Shown here piece after piece: positions 25,662 to 34,425 of a DNA stretch of 64,000 nt (the first letter of the stretch is position 1; the number at the start of each line of letters is the position of its first letter). Source of the DNA: Rhizobium bangladeshense. GTDB lineage: Bacteria; Pseudomonadota; Alphaproteobacteria; Rhizobiales; Rhizobiaceae. The stretch is from positions 124,001 to 188,000 of the forward strand of contig NZ_CP071614.1 in assembly GCF_017357245.1 (NCBI RefSeq), written 5' to 3'. Below the pieces are notes generated by a model, which worked only from the letters and a program-made list of their open reading frames with translations, made no database searches and had not been told where the DNA came from. The translations under genes and the position numbers were made by a program.

Positions 25662-26675
25662 ATGTTGAACTTTGACCAAGCCCGCTTCCTGAAGATCCAG
25701 ACGGGCGCCGTGGCGATTGCGGACTGGATCCGCCCGCTGATGCGCGAACTGCTCGATGCGGGGATCGAGCGGCTTTACTTCATGGGCACCGGCGGCGTGC
25801 AGCTCCTGACCTTTCCTGCGATCGAGCTCGCCGCCCGCCATACGACCTTTCCGGTATCGGCCTGCTTCCCGGCCCAGGTGATCCTCGATCCGCCGGCCGG
25901 CCTCAACGAAAAGGCGCTGGTGGTGATGCCGTCATTGTCGGGCACGACCAAGGAGAGCGTCGCGCTTCTGCCTTTCCTCAAGGAACGCGGCGTGCGCCTG
26001 TTGACGCTCACCGGCCATGCCGACACGCCGCTCGCGCAGCAGGCCGATCATACCTATACCAACTTCGCCGAAGACGACACGTCGTCGGAGTCTTTCTACC
26101 TGCAGACCATGATCATCGTCCTCGCGCTGCTGGCCGAAACCGGCAGGATCGCGAATTTCGACGCGATCGTTTCCGAGCTGAAGAGGCTGCCGGGGCTGCT
26201 CGCAGAGGCCAAGGCCGCCTATGAAGACGAGGCGGCGAAGCTCGCCCAGTCCATCAAGGACGAGCCCTATCATATCTTCACCGCTGCCGGCTCGGTCTGG
26301 CCGGAGGCGCATTATTACGGAATGTGCATCCTGGAAGAAATGCAGTGGATCCGCACGCGGCCCGTTCATGCCGCCGATTTCTTCCACGGCACGCTGGAAC
26401 TGGTCGAGCCGGGCGTCAGCGTGTTCCTGTTCAAGGGCGAGGATGCGCTGCGGCCGCTCGGCGAGCGGGTCGAGCGCTTCGTCCATCGCTACACCGACAA
26501 GGTCTGGATCCTCGATTCCGCGTCTGTCGCCCTTCCCGGCATTTCGCCGCAGGTCCGCAGTCTGATCTCGCCGGTGGTCCTCGCCACCCTGCTGGAGCGG
26601 CTGAGCGCCCATCTCGAAGTGCTGCGCCAGCACCCGCTGACGACCCGCCGCTACTACAAGCGGGTCGAGTATTGA
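25662..26675 (+). CDS. SIS-domain sugar isomerase, FrlB-like fructosamine-6-phosphate deglycase
   Basis: A 337-residue cytoplasmic protein with two SIS phosphosugar-binding domains. The first carries LYFMGTGGVQLL and VVMPSLSGTTKESVAL, and the second FTAAGSVWPEAHYYGM with EEMQWIRTRPVHAADFFHG. The C-terminus HPLTTRRYYKRVEY resembles FrlB-type deglycases, which split fructosamine 6-phosphates into glucose 6-phosphate and an amino acid. I choose ATG at 25662, preceded by AAGGGA; the open frame extends 66 codons upstream through the putative operator. The FrlC- and FrlD-like genes downstream support the role. Confidence 0.8.
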   Translation: MLNFDQARFLKIQTGAVAIADWIRPLMRELLDAGIERLYFMGTGGVQLLTFPAIELAARHTTFPVSACFPAQVILDPPAGLNEKALVVMPSLSGTTKESVALLPFLKERGVRLLTLTGHADTPLAQQADHTYTNFAEDDTSSESFYLQTMIIVLALLAETGRIANFDAIVSELKRLPGLLAEAKAAYEDEAAKLAQSIKDEPYHIFTAAGSVWPEAHYYGMCILEEMQWIRTRPVHAADFFHGTLELVEPGVSVFLFKGEDALRPLGERVERFVHRYTDKVWILDSASVALPGISPQVRSLISPVVLATLLERLSAHLEVLRQHPLTTRRYYKRVEY

Positions 26676-26796
26676 TGCATGCCGCGAGCCTCTTCGCCGC
26701 AGCGGCGAAAGAGGCTCGCCGCTTCTGACCGGCGGATGGCGGACGGTAGGACACCGCGATCTGCCGCACGATCAACAAGCAAAAGGGGAATGAAAC

Positions 26797-28137
26797 ATGC
26801 AACGGTCCATCCACTCCACTGCTGCGATGATTGCGGCAGTATCCGTCATCTCGATGTCCTGGGGAGCCTTCCCGGCAACAGCCTCTGCGGCCGGCGATGC
26901 GCCGGTTGCCGATCCGGCCGCCAAGGTCGACTACAGCGGCAAGCTGACGATCCTGACTAAGTTCGGCCTGCAGCTGCTTTCCCCCTATTTCGTCAATGTC
27001 GCCAAGGCCTATGAGGCGCAGCATCCCGGCGTGAAGATCGAGCTCATCCAGGAGAATGACGACAGCATCAAGGGCAAGACCAAGACCCTGGTCGCCTCGA
27101 ACTCGCTGCCGGACATCTATTTCTCCTGGACGGGGACCTGGGGCGAGAACTTCATCCGCGGCAATCGCGCCGTCGATCTGTCCAAGGTCATCGGGCCGGA
27201 AACCGAATGGGGCAAGACGCTGAGCCCGGCGGCCGTGAAGGCCTTTTCGTATAACGGCAAGTATTTCGGTGTGCCGCTTTATCTCGATGCGAAATTCATG
27301 GGCTACAACAAGAAGATGTTCGCCGATCTCGGCATCGAGCCGCCGAAGGATTTCGACGCGCTGTTGAAGGCGTGCGATGCGCTGAAGGGTTCGGGCGTCG
27401 TTCCGATCGCGATCGGCAACAAGGAATCCTGGCCGCTCGTCCATTATCTCGGGCAGTTGCTGGCCTATAACGTGCCGACCGAGACGCTGGAGCGCGATTT
27501 CAACCCGAAGACGGCGACCTTCAATCATCCCGGCTATATCGCGGCGCTCGGGCAGTACCGCTCGCTTCAGGAGCGCTGCGCCGGCGGCGCCCAGGTCAAC
27601 GGCCTCTCCTACCAGACCGCACTCCAGTCGATGAGCGACAGGAAGGCGGCCATGTACTACCAGGAGATCATCGAGTTCGATCAGGCCGCGACCAAGGAAA
27701 CGGCCCTGAAGCCGGAGGAGTTCGGCTTTTTCAAGCTGCCCGCTCCGAGCGATGCCAAGGGCTCGGTGACGGCGCTCGAAGGCGCGCCGGAGGGTTACAT
27801 GGTCAATGCCAAGGCGAAGAACGTTCCCCTGGCGATCGACTTCCTGAAATTCCTCACCAGCCAGGAAAACGGCAGGACGCTGTCGGCGCCGCCCTATGGC
27901 CAGCCGAGCGCCGTCATCGGCGGCGCGGATAAGACCAGGATCAATCCCAATGTCGCCGAAGGCATGGAAGAGATCGCCAAGGCAAGCTATCTCATGCCGT
28001 GGCTCGACACGGTCAACCATCCGCGTGTCGCCGCTGCCTGGCTTTCCGGCCTGCAGGCCTTCGCCGGCGGCTCCATGTCGGCGGAAGATCTTCTCGCCTC
28101 CGTTCGCAAAGCCGCCGCGGCTGCCGCCAGGCAATGA
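26797..28137 (+). CDS. Extracellular solute-binding protein (frl-like importer)
   Basis: A periplasmic CUT1-type binding protein of 446 residues with an N-terminal signal peptide (MIAAVSVISMSWGAFPATASA). The mature domain shows GKLTILTKFGLQLLSPYF, DIYFSWTGTWGENFI and the hinge-region features usual for sugar receptors. It follows the SIS gene after 121 bases and overlaps the permease gene by four bases. In the frl setting it would bind a fructosamine such as fructoselysine, fructoglutamine or a related opine, which is inferred from context. Confidence 0.88.
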   Translation: MQRSIHSTAAMIAAVSVISMSWGAFPATASAAGDAPVADPAAKVDYSGKLTILTKFGLQLLSPYFVNVAKAYEAQHPGVKIELIQENDDSIKGKTKTLVASNSLPDIYFSWTGTWGENFIRGNRAVDLSKVIGPETEWGKTLSPAAVKAFSYNGKYFGVPLYLDAKFMGYNKKMFADLGIEPPKDFDALLKACDALKGSGVVPIAIGNKESWPLVHYLGQLLAYNVPTETLERDFNPKTATFNHPGYIAALGQYRSLQERCAGGAQVNGLSYQTALQSMSDRKAAMYYQEIIEFDQAATKETALKPEEFGFFKLPAPSDAKGSVTALEGAPEGYMVNAKAKNVPLAIDFLKFLTSQENGRTLSAPPYGQPSAVIGGADKTRINPNVAEGMEEIAKASYLMPWLDTVNHPRVAAAWLSGLQAFAGGSMSAEDLLASVRKAAAAAARQ

Positions 28138-29105
28138 CGATGGCGAGCGTGACGGCAACCCCGACAAGGAACGGTGCCGCCCTGCGCGGCGCCGTCTCCA
28201 ACCGCAGCAGATGGCTGCGGCACGGCCTGCTGCAGCAGCTGGCGGCGTTGCGCTGGGGCATCGTGGCGCTGATCATCGTCGGCTGGTTCGTCTATTATCC
28301 GATCGTCGACAACCTGTTTGTCAGCACGACCACCCAGGATATCTTCACCGGCGAGGTCGATTACGTCGGGCTCGACAATTATCGCCGGCTGCTGGACGAT
28401 CCGGTCGTCTGGCGGGCGCTGACCAATAACGGCCTCTATGCCGTGCTCTCCGTCATCTTCCAGGTCTTCGCCGCCTTCGTGCTTGCCGCCATCATCGAGG
28501 GGCTGAGGAGCCGCGCCTGGCGGAATTTCTGGCGGGCCGTCTATTTCATTCCCTCGGCAATCTCCACCACCGTCACCGGCCTGCTCTTCTATTTCATCTA
28601 CCAGCCCGATATCGGCCTTCTCGACGCCCTGCTGCATCTGCTCGGGCTGCAGAACCTGTCTTACACCTGGCTGGGTGACGAGCGCACGGCGATCTACGCG
28701 ATCATCGCCATGAGCCAGTGGCAGGGCTTCGGCTATTCCACGCTGCTCTTTACCATCGCCATCCAGAAGATCCCGCGCGAACTCTACGATGCCGCCACTG
28801 TCGATGGGGCCGGACCGCTCCGCCAGCTCTTCTGCATCACCTTTCCGCTCACACGCGAAATGACCGGCATGATGATCATCGTCACCATTGCCGGCGCCTT
28901 CCAGGTTTTCAACGAAGTCATGGTGATGACCGGCGGCGGGCCGAACAATTCCAGCCAGGTGCTGGGCACATGGCTCTACGAGCAGGGCTTCAATCAGAAC
29001 GATATGGGCTATGCGGCCGCAATCGGCGTGGTCATCTTCCTCGCCACGCTGACGACAGGCCTGCTCCAGCTCTGGTACACCAAGAGGCGGAGGGTGGAGG
29101 CATGA
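28134..29105 (+). CDS. Sugar ABC transporter permease, MalF type
   Basis: An inner-membrane permease of 323 residues with about six membrane segments. The EAA loop reads ELYDAATVDGAGPLRQLF followed by TFPLTREM. ATG at 28134 overlaps the binding-protein stop in an ATGA arrangement; a second ATG at 28140 is also possible. The open frame upstream of these is only a shadow of the binding-protein gene. No ATPase gene is present in this operon, so a shared MsmK-like ATPase encoded elsewhere is needed. Confidence 0.88.
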   Translation: MTMASVTATPTRNGAALRGAVSNRSRWLRHGLLQQLAALRWGIVALIIVGWFVYYPIVDNLFVSTTTQDIFTGEVDYVGLDNYRRLLDDPVVWRALTNNGLYAVLSVIFQVFAAFVLAAIIEGLRSRAWRNFWRAVYFIPSAISTTVTGLLFYFIYQPDIGLLDALLHLLGLQNLSYTWLGDERTAIYAIIAMSQWQGFGYSTLLFTIAIQKIPRELYDAATVDGAGPLRQLFCITFPLTREMTGMMIIVTIAGAFQVFNEVMVMTGGGPNNSSQVLGTWLYEQGFNQNDMGYAAAIGVVIFLATLTTGLLQLWYTKRRRVEA

Positions 29106-29962
29106 GCGCGGTGGTCATTCCTGCGGGCGCGCCGCTGCGCAACCCCTGGCTGGTCATCGGCAAGGGCGTGCTGATGGCGCTGCTGGTGGCGGCGGGCATT
29201 CTCGTCGTCTATCCTCTGGTCTGGATGGCGCTCGGCGGCTTCAAGTCGAACAGCCAGATCTTCAGCGATCCCTTCGCGCTTCCCGACCGCTGGTCTTTCG
29301 ACAATTACGTCGCGGCCTGGAACCAGGGTGTGCGCAATTTCCTGTTCTCGAGCCTGCTGGTGACCGTCGTTTCCACAATCACCACGGTCTTCATCAGTGC
29401 CTGGACCGCCTATGGCCTGACCCGGACGCAGATGTTCGGCAAGCCTGTTATCGTCGGTTTCGTGCTCGGCGGCATGATGCTCAGCCCGACGGTCGCGCTG
29501 GTGCCGCTCGTGCAGATGATGCAGAGCCTTGGCCTCTACAATACGCATTGGGCGCTGATCATCCTTTACACGGCCTTCCGCGTGCCCTTCACCACCTTCC
29601 TGATCCGCGCCTATATGCTCGATCTGCCGCGCGATCTGGACGAGGCGGCCATGATCGATGGCGCCAGCGAGGGGCAGATCTTCCGCAAGATCATGCTGCC
29701 GCTCTGCCGGTCGATCATCGTCTCCTGCATCATCCTGCACATCCTGTTTGCCTGGAACGAATATATCTTCGCGATGATCTTCACCAACCAGATCGACGTG
29801 CAGACCCTGCCGGTCGGCCTGACCTCGCTGATGGCCAAGCATGGCACCAATTTCGCCGAGGTCTTCGCCGCCATGACCATCTCGGCGCTGCCCATCGTCG
29901 TCATCTTCTTCTTCACACAGCGTTATTTCATCCGCGGCCTCACCGAAGGCATCGGCAAATGA
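29102..29962 (+). CDS. Sugar ABC transporter permease, MalG type
   Basis: A 286-residue partner permease. Its ATG at 29102 overlaps the preceding stop by four bases. The EAA loop is DLDEAAMIDGASEGQIF then IMLPLCRS, and the protein ends in QRYFIRGLTEGIGK, as MalG proteins do. The N-terminal hydrophobic segment (VLMALLVAAGILVVYPLVW) is followed by five more. Confidence 0.9.
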   Translation: MSAVVIPAGAPLRNPWLVIGKGVLMALLVAAGILVVYPLVWMALGGFKSNSQIFSDPFALPDRWSFDNYVAAWNQGVRNFLFSSLLVTVVSTITTVFISAWTAYGLTRTQMFGKPVIVGFVLGGMMLSPTVALVPLVQMMQSLGLYNTHWALIILYTAFRVPFTTFLIRAYMLDLPRDLDEAAMIDGASEGQIFRKIMLPLCRSIIVSCIILHILFAWNEYIFAMIFTNQIDVQTLPVGLTSLMAKHGTNFAEVFAAMTISALPIVVIFFFTQRYFIRGLTEGIGK

Positions 29963-29966
29963 TTTC

Positions 29967-30836
29967 ATGAGGAAACCGGAAGTGCCAAAACTCTCGGCCA
30001 GGCAGCTGATCGGCGCCAATTTCAGCTTTCAGCACTATCCCTTCGAAAAGGTCGCGGAAATCATCCGCGGCTTCGGCTTCGCCGAAATCGAGCTCTGGGG
30101 GATCGCCCCCCATCTCGACCTCTTCCATGCCGATCAAGCCCGCATTGCCTGGGTGCGAGGCATCCTTGCCGACAATGGCCTCTCCACATGGTGTTTCACG
30201 CCCGAGCAGGTCATCTATCCGATCAACATAGCCTCCGGTGACAGGCAGTTCAGGCAGGACAGCATCGACCGCTTGCGCCACGCGGCGGAGATCTGCGCCG
30301 AGCTTGGTGGACGCTACCTGTTCCTGACCACCGGCCGCGGTTTTGAAAGCGCGCCCCGAGAGCGGGCCTGGGAGGATGCGGCCGAGGCGGTGAGGGAGAT
30401 CGCAGGTCACGCTGCCGCCTGCGGCATCCGCTGCCTGCTGGAACCGCTGCAGCGGGTCGAGACGAATATCGTGACCAATGCCGCCGAGCTCTCGTGCATG
30501 CTTTCCGATGTCGGATCGCCCGTCATCGACGTGGTCCTGGATACCGTCGGCATGGCGACGGCAGGCGATACTGTCGAAGATTACCTCCGACTCTTCGGCG
30601 AGCGTCTCGCCCATGTGCAGCTGGTCGACGGCAACCCGGCAGGCCATCTTGCCTGGGGCGACGGCAACCTGACGCTGGGCAGCTATCTGCAGCAGCTCGC
30701 GGATGCCGGATACCGCGGCAAGCTCACCTTTGAGCCCTTCGGCAACGGCTCCTATGCTCTTGACCCCGTCACGACCTGGAGCCGCTGCCTTGAGGGGATC
30801 GCGCCTTATCTCCAGCAGGCAGGGGAGGTCGCGTGA
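29967..30836 (+). CDS. Sugar phosphate isomerase/epimerase, FrlC-like
   Basis: A TIM-barrel protein of the xylose-isomerase-like superfamily, up to 289 residues. The segments EIELWGIAPHLDLF and FTPEQVIYPINIASGDRQF closely follow the pattern of E. coli FrlC, the fructoselysine 3-epimerase. Metal-ligand candidates are Glu in CLLEPLQ, Asp in VVLDTVG and Glu in LTFEPFG. ATG at 29967 has no good ribosome site, whereas GTG at 29982 has GAGGAA seven bases upstream, so the true start may be five codons later. It may epimerise psicosamine-type compounds so that they enter the same pathway. Confidence 0.75.
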   Translation: MRKPEVPKLSARQLIGANFSFQHYPFEKVAEIIRGFGFAEIELWGIAPHLDLFHADQARIAWVRGILADNGLSTWCFTPEQVIYPINIASGDRQFRQDSIDRLRHAAEICAELGGRYLFLTTGRGFESAPRERAWEDAAEAVREIAGHAAACGIRCLLEPLQRVETNIVTNAAELSCMLSDVGSPVIDVVLDTVGMATAGDTVEDYLRLFGERLAHVQLVDGNPAGHLAWGDGNLTLGSYLQQLADAGYRGKLTFEPFGNGSYALDPVTTWSRCLEGIAPYLQQAGEVA

Positions 30837-31690
30837 TGGCGGCGATGAGGCTGATTGCGGTTGGCGACAACTGCCTGGACGTTTACCTCAGCAAGAACAG
30901 CATGGCTGTCGGCGGCAATGCGCTGAATGTGGCGGCGCAGTGGCATCGGCAAGGCTGCGACGCCCGCTATTTCGGCGTTGTCGGCAGGGATGCCGAGGGC
31001 GACGTGATCGCCACAGCGATCGAAGCCGTCGGTCTGCCTGGGGCGGACCTGGAGCGGCGGGACGGCCCCACCGCCGTTACCCTGCTCCTGGAGCAGGATG
31101 GCGACCGCAGGTTCCTGCTTGAAGATCTTGGGGTCGGGCGCAATTACGTTCCGTCTCCGGAGCGCTATGCAGCACTGCGGCGGGCCGACTGGGTTCACCT
31201 CGGCACCAATTCCAGCGCCGAGCTCGTCGAGCGGCTGATCGAGGACCGCATTCGCTTCAGCATTGACGTCTCGACGGCCCACCAGTCACTGGATCTCAAG
31301 GGCGTGCCGCTGGTCTTCGCAGCCGGGCCGGATGAGCCGCATGTGCCGGTCGAGCCCGTCATCGGAGCCTTGAGGGATCGTGGCGCCGCGAGGATCGTCC
31401 TGACCTGCGGCCCGCGCGGCGCCTTCTTTGACGACGGTGCAGAGCTCGTCCATGTGCCGGCGCAAGCAGTCGATGTCGTCGATACCTGCGGCGCCGGCGA
31501 CAGTTTCATCGCCAGCTTTATCGTCGCGCATCTTCTGAAAGGCATGAATGCCGGGGTGGCCATGCGCCTTGCAACCGACGCGGCCGCCGGGACCTGCCTG
31601 CACGAAGGCGGCTTCCCGCAGAGGCTGAGTGCCATTCCCCCGTGGCTCCTGCAGAAATATGCCGACGAAATCTCTGCCGCGGAGGGCTGA
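30836..31690 (+). CDS. PfkB-family sugar kinase, FrlD-like
   Basis: A 284-residue ribokinase-type kinase. The N-terminus RLIAVGDNCLDVY and GGNALNVAAQW match fructoselysine 6-kinases of the FrlD type, and the second PfkB signature DVVDTCGAGDSFIASF holds the catalytic Asp. ATG at 30836 overlaps the preceding stop by one base (TGATG). Kinase followed by FrlB-type deglycase is the standard two-step breakdown of fructosamines after import. The substrate within the fructosamine class is uncertain. Confidence 0.82.
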   Translation: MAAMRLIAVGDNCLDVYLSKNSMAVGGNALNVAAQWHRQGCDARYFGVVGRDAEGDVIATAIEAVGLPGADLERRDGPTAVTLLLEQDGDRRFLLEDLGVGRNYVPSPERYAALRRADWVHLGTNSSAELVERLIEDRIRFSIDVSTAHQSLDLKGVPLVFAAGPDEPHVPVEPVIGALRDRGAARIVLTCGPRGAFFDDGAELVHVPAQAVDVVDTCGAGDSFIASFIVAHLLKGMNAGVAMRLATDAAAGTCLHEGGFPQRLSAIPPWLLQKYADEISAAEG

Positions 31691-31694
31691 CATC

Positions 31695-33101
31695 ATGCGC
31701 TACACGTTGAGACCGCCGGTCCTGGCGCTTGGCGCGGACCGCTCCTTCTGGCTCCAGGACGCCGGTGCCGGCCCCGTCACCACGCCGCTCGCCGGCGATC
31801 AGGCCGCCGATGTCGCCATTGTCGGCGGCGGCTATACCGGCCTCTGGACGGCGCTGCGCCTGAAGGAGCAGGATCCCGGGCTGAAGATCGTTCTGCTCGA
31901 GGCGGATTGCTGCGGGGCAGGGGCATCCGGCCGCAATGGCGGCCAGGTCCATTCCTGGTTTGCCGAGATCGATCTTCTCGCCGCCGTGGTGGGAGAGACG
32001 GAGGCGCTTTCGCTCTGCCGGGCGACTGCCGATGCGATCGACGAGCTGGAGGCCCTGCAGGCAAGCGGCGCGATCGACATGAATCTCAGGCTGGACGGAT
32101 GGCTGTGGACGGCAAGCGCCAGGGCCCAGGAAGGCGCATGGCGGAAGGCGCTTGACATGGCGGAGGCCCGGGGCGAAGCGCGCTTCACCCCGCTCGATGC
32201 CGGCGAGATTGCCCGCCGCACCGGCTCTCGCGCCTCCTACATGGGCATTGCCGAGATGCGGGCCGGAACGGTGCAGCCGGCAAAGCTCGCCGCAGGCCTG
32301 CGCCGGCTCGCTCTCGCGCGCGATGTGATCATCCACGAAAAGACGCCCGTCACCGCGATCGAGTCGGGGGCAGTGATCACGCTGCACACGCCGCAGGGCC
32401 GCCTGCGCGCCGGCCGCGTCGTGCTGGCGGCGAATGCCTGGCTTGCATCCGTTCCCGAGCTCCTGCGCTACATCTATGTGGTCGAAAGCCAGATCGTCGC
32501 CACGCAACCTGTGCCGGATCTGCTTCAGCGCCTGGGGTGGACGGGCGGCGAATCGATCTGCGACGCGCAGGCGCATGTGCTCTATTACCAGCGCACGCCG
32601 GAGGGGCGGGTGATCTTCGGCCGCGGCAGCGGCAAGATCGCCTACGGCGATCGGATCGGTCCCTCCTTCAACCGCGGTACGGAAAAGGGCGCCGACAACA
32701 GGCGCGAGCTGGACCGGGTCTATCCCGAACTGAGAACAGCGAAGATCGAGCACGACTGGTCGGGGCCGATCGACTGCACCGCAGATCACCTGCCGATCTT
32801 CGGCCATCTCACCGGCCAGCCCAATATCTTCTTCGGCATCGGCTTCAACGGCACCGGCATCGCCCAGACGCCCGTCGCCGGCCGCATCCTCGCGAGTCTG
32901 GTTCTCGGCCGGGATGATCAATGGAGCCGCAGCGGTCTTGTCGGACTTGGCAAGCGCAAGAAGCTGCCGCCGGAGCCGATCCGCTATCTCGGCGCCAGGC
33001 TCGTCCGCAAGGCGATCCGCCTTCGCAACGATGCCGAAATCGAGAACCGGCAGGTCAACCCGATCGTCCGCTACATCTCCGAATTGAAGCCCGGCCGCTG
33101 A
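31695..33101 (+). CDS. FAD-dependent amine/amino-acid oxidoreductase (DAO family)
   Basis: A 468-residue flavoenzyme. Its FAD-binding GxGxxG motif is VAIVGGGYTGLWTALRL, followed by the acidic residue in VLLEADCCGAGASGRNGG. The DAO fold ends with the typical FFGIGFNGTGIAQTPVAGRI. ATG at 31695 is preceded by GGAGGG directly after the kinase stop. It could oxidatively split the amino-sugar bond of Amadori compounds or oxidise the released amino acid, in parallel with the kinase route; family membership is clear but substrate is inferred. Truncated GGDEF sequence starts 20 bases after its stop. Confidence 0.82.
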   Translation: MRYTLRPPVLALGADRSFWLQDAGAGPVTTPLAGDQAADVAIVGGGYTGLWTALRLKEQDPGLKIVLLEADCCGAGASGRNGGQVHSWFAEIDLLAAVVGETEALSLCRATADAIDELEALQASGAIDMNLRLDGWLWTASARAQEGAWRKALDMAEARGEARFTPLDAGEIARRTGSRASYMGIAEMRAGTVQPAKLAAGLRRLALARDVIIHEKTPVTAIESGAVITLHTPQGRLRAGRVVLAANAWLASVPELLRYIYVVESQIVATQPVPDLLQRLGWTGGESICDAQAHVLYYQRTPEGRVIFGRGSGKIAYGDRIGPSFNRGTEKGADNRRELDRVYPELRTAKIEHDWSGPIDCTADHLPIFGHLTGQPNIFFGIGFNGTGIAQTPVAGRILASLVLGRDDQWSRSGLVGLGKRKKLPPEPIRYLGARLVRKAIRLRNDAEIENRQVNPIVRYISELKPGR

Positions 33102-33121
33102 CGCGTGGTATTGCGACTGTC

Positions 33122-33541
33122 ATGGGGCGGCCGCCCCGCCACGGCAGCAGGGGCTGTCTCGCCGTCTTCGACATCGATAATTTCAAGCGCATCAACGACC
33201 GGCTCGGCCACCACGCCGGCGATCTCGTGCTGCGCGATTTCGCCCATCGCATTCACCAGAATGTCCGCCGCAACGATTGTTTCGGCCGCGTCGGCGGCGA
33301 AGAATTCCTCCTCGTCATGCCGGCCACCGGCCCGGAAGACGCCCTTGCCATGGTCGAGCGCATGCTGACGGTGATCCGCTTCTCCCGGCCGCTGCCGGAC
33401 TCGCCAGACTTCAGCTACACGTGTTCTGCCGGTATCGCCGCGTGTGTGCCGACGGATAGAGCGTCGGAGCTTTGCCGGCGTGCGGATCAGGCCCTTTATG
33501 ATGCCAAGATGAGCGGGCGGGACAGGGTGCGGGCGGCGTAG
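33122..33541 (+). pseudogene. Truncated GGDEF gene remnant (copy 2)
   Basis: The open frame encodes 139 residues that match the C-terminal part of the GGDEF genes at 23320 and 35354, including the I-site RRND and GGEEF. The PAS domain and the first GGDEF helix with DELTGVANRRF are absent. Homology begins near 33138 and runs to the stop. No ribosome-binding site precedes ATG 33122. Small changes from copy 1 (CVPTDRASELCRR against CLPTDSASELYRR) show it has drifted. It is best read as a recombination or duplication scar. Confidence 0.8.
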
Positions 33542-33589
33542 GACGCTGATGCTGGCTCAGTTCCGCGGGCTCCGAACTCAGCCGCGCCC

Positions 33590-34350
33590 CTAAACATCGC
33601 AGACGATATACTGATGATCGGAGACGCTTCCGGCTGGCTGGACGATGACCGTCGCGGGGCCCAGCCCAGGCGAGCAGATGGCATAGTCCAGCTTCGAATC
33701 ATGAGAAGGCAATGTCGCTGCGTTGGGCGGGCAAATAGTACCGGGCGGCGGCACCGGCCATGCTGCCGGCGACGGAGCGCGGTTGTAGTCGCCGACCGCA
33801 ATCCAGGGCGGAGGTGCCGCAGCCCCCGGGGCCAAGGGGGCGACAGATATGCCGGCCATAAGAGCGGGGGCGTCGGCCCCGCCGCCGCTCAAGGCATGCA
33901 GCGTATAGATACGGCGAATGGCGCCGCCCGTCAGCCTGACTTCAAATCCGATCGCGCCGCGCGATGACGCGGCGCCGGCGGGGGGATGTAGATCAGATGC
34001 GGAGTTTCGATGTTGTCGCGGATGCAGATGCAGAGATTGCAGCGATTGCCGCCCGGATCGGTCTGCAGCCAGAAGACTTTGACGATCAGAGGCGGCCTCC
34101 CGACTGCCCAGCTGCCGATGAACATCAGCGCCGCAGGCGGCGGCGCCAGCCCTCCGAGCCAGGGCGGATAGTTGGCGGGATTGTATGCGGTAAAGGAGCC
34201 GCCGGTCGGCGGAGACGGCCCGGCTTCCTGAATGCAGACGATGTCGGCTGCCACCCTGCGGTCGAGGAAGAATTGTGAAATCACCCCCACGAACTTGCTC
34301 TGGCCCGTCCCCACGTTCGAGCCTTGCATATTGATGCCGACAATCCTCAT
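33590..34350 (-). pseudogene. CdtB-like DNase (cytolethal distending toxin B family), frameshifted
   Basis: Reading from ATG 34350 gives MRIVGINMQGSN, DIVCIQEAG and GGNRCNLCICIRDN. After a run of six C (33980-33985 on this strand) the frame is wrong and hits a stop. In the next frame the gene continues as RGAIGFEVRL, IYTLHALSGGGADA, WIAVGDYNRAP, KLDYAI and VSDHQYIV, ending at 33590. These are the Asn, Glu, Arg, His, Asp/Asn and terminal Asp-His residues of the exonuclease/phosphatase fold, in CdtB order and spacing. One added C in the run restores a protein of about 253 residues. No signal peptide is seen. It may be decayed, phase-variable or a sequencing error. Confidence 0.72.
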
Positions 34351-34425
34351 CGTTACTAACTCAGGTAGTGTTGCAATTAAATGCAATATATGGTTGTTTA
34401 TCTGAAAAGGCAACGGAGGTGATGC

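Noticed and set aside
26431..28167. 578-codon minus-strand frame opposite the frl-like receptor
   Set aside because: The receptor on the plus strand has a signal peptide and family features; the antisense frame has none.
32921..33121. Extension of the truncated GGDEF frame into the oxidase gene
   Set aside because: It reads the oxidase gene in the wrong frame. The homologous GGDEF part begins only near 33138.
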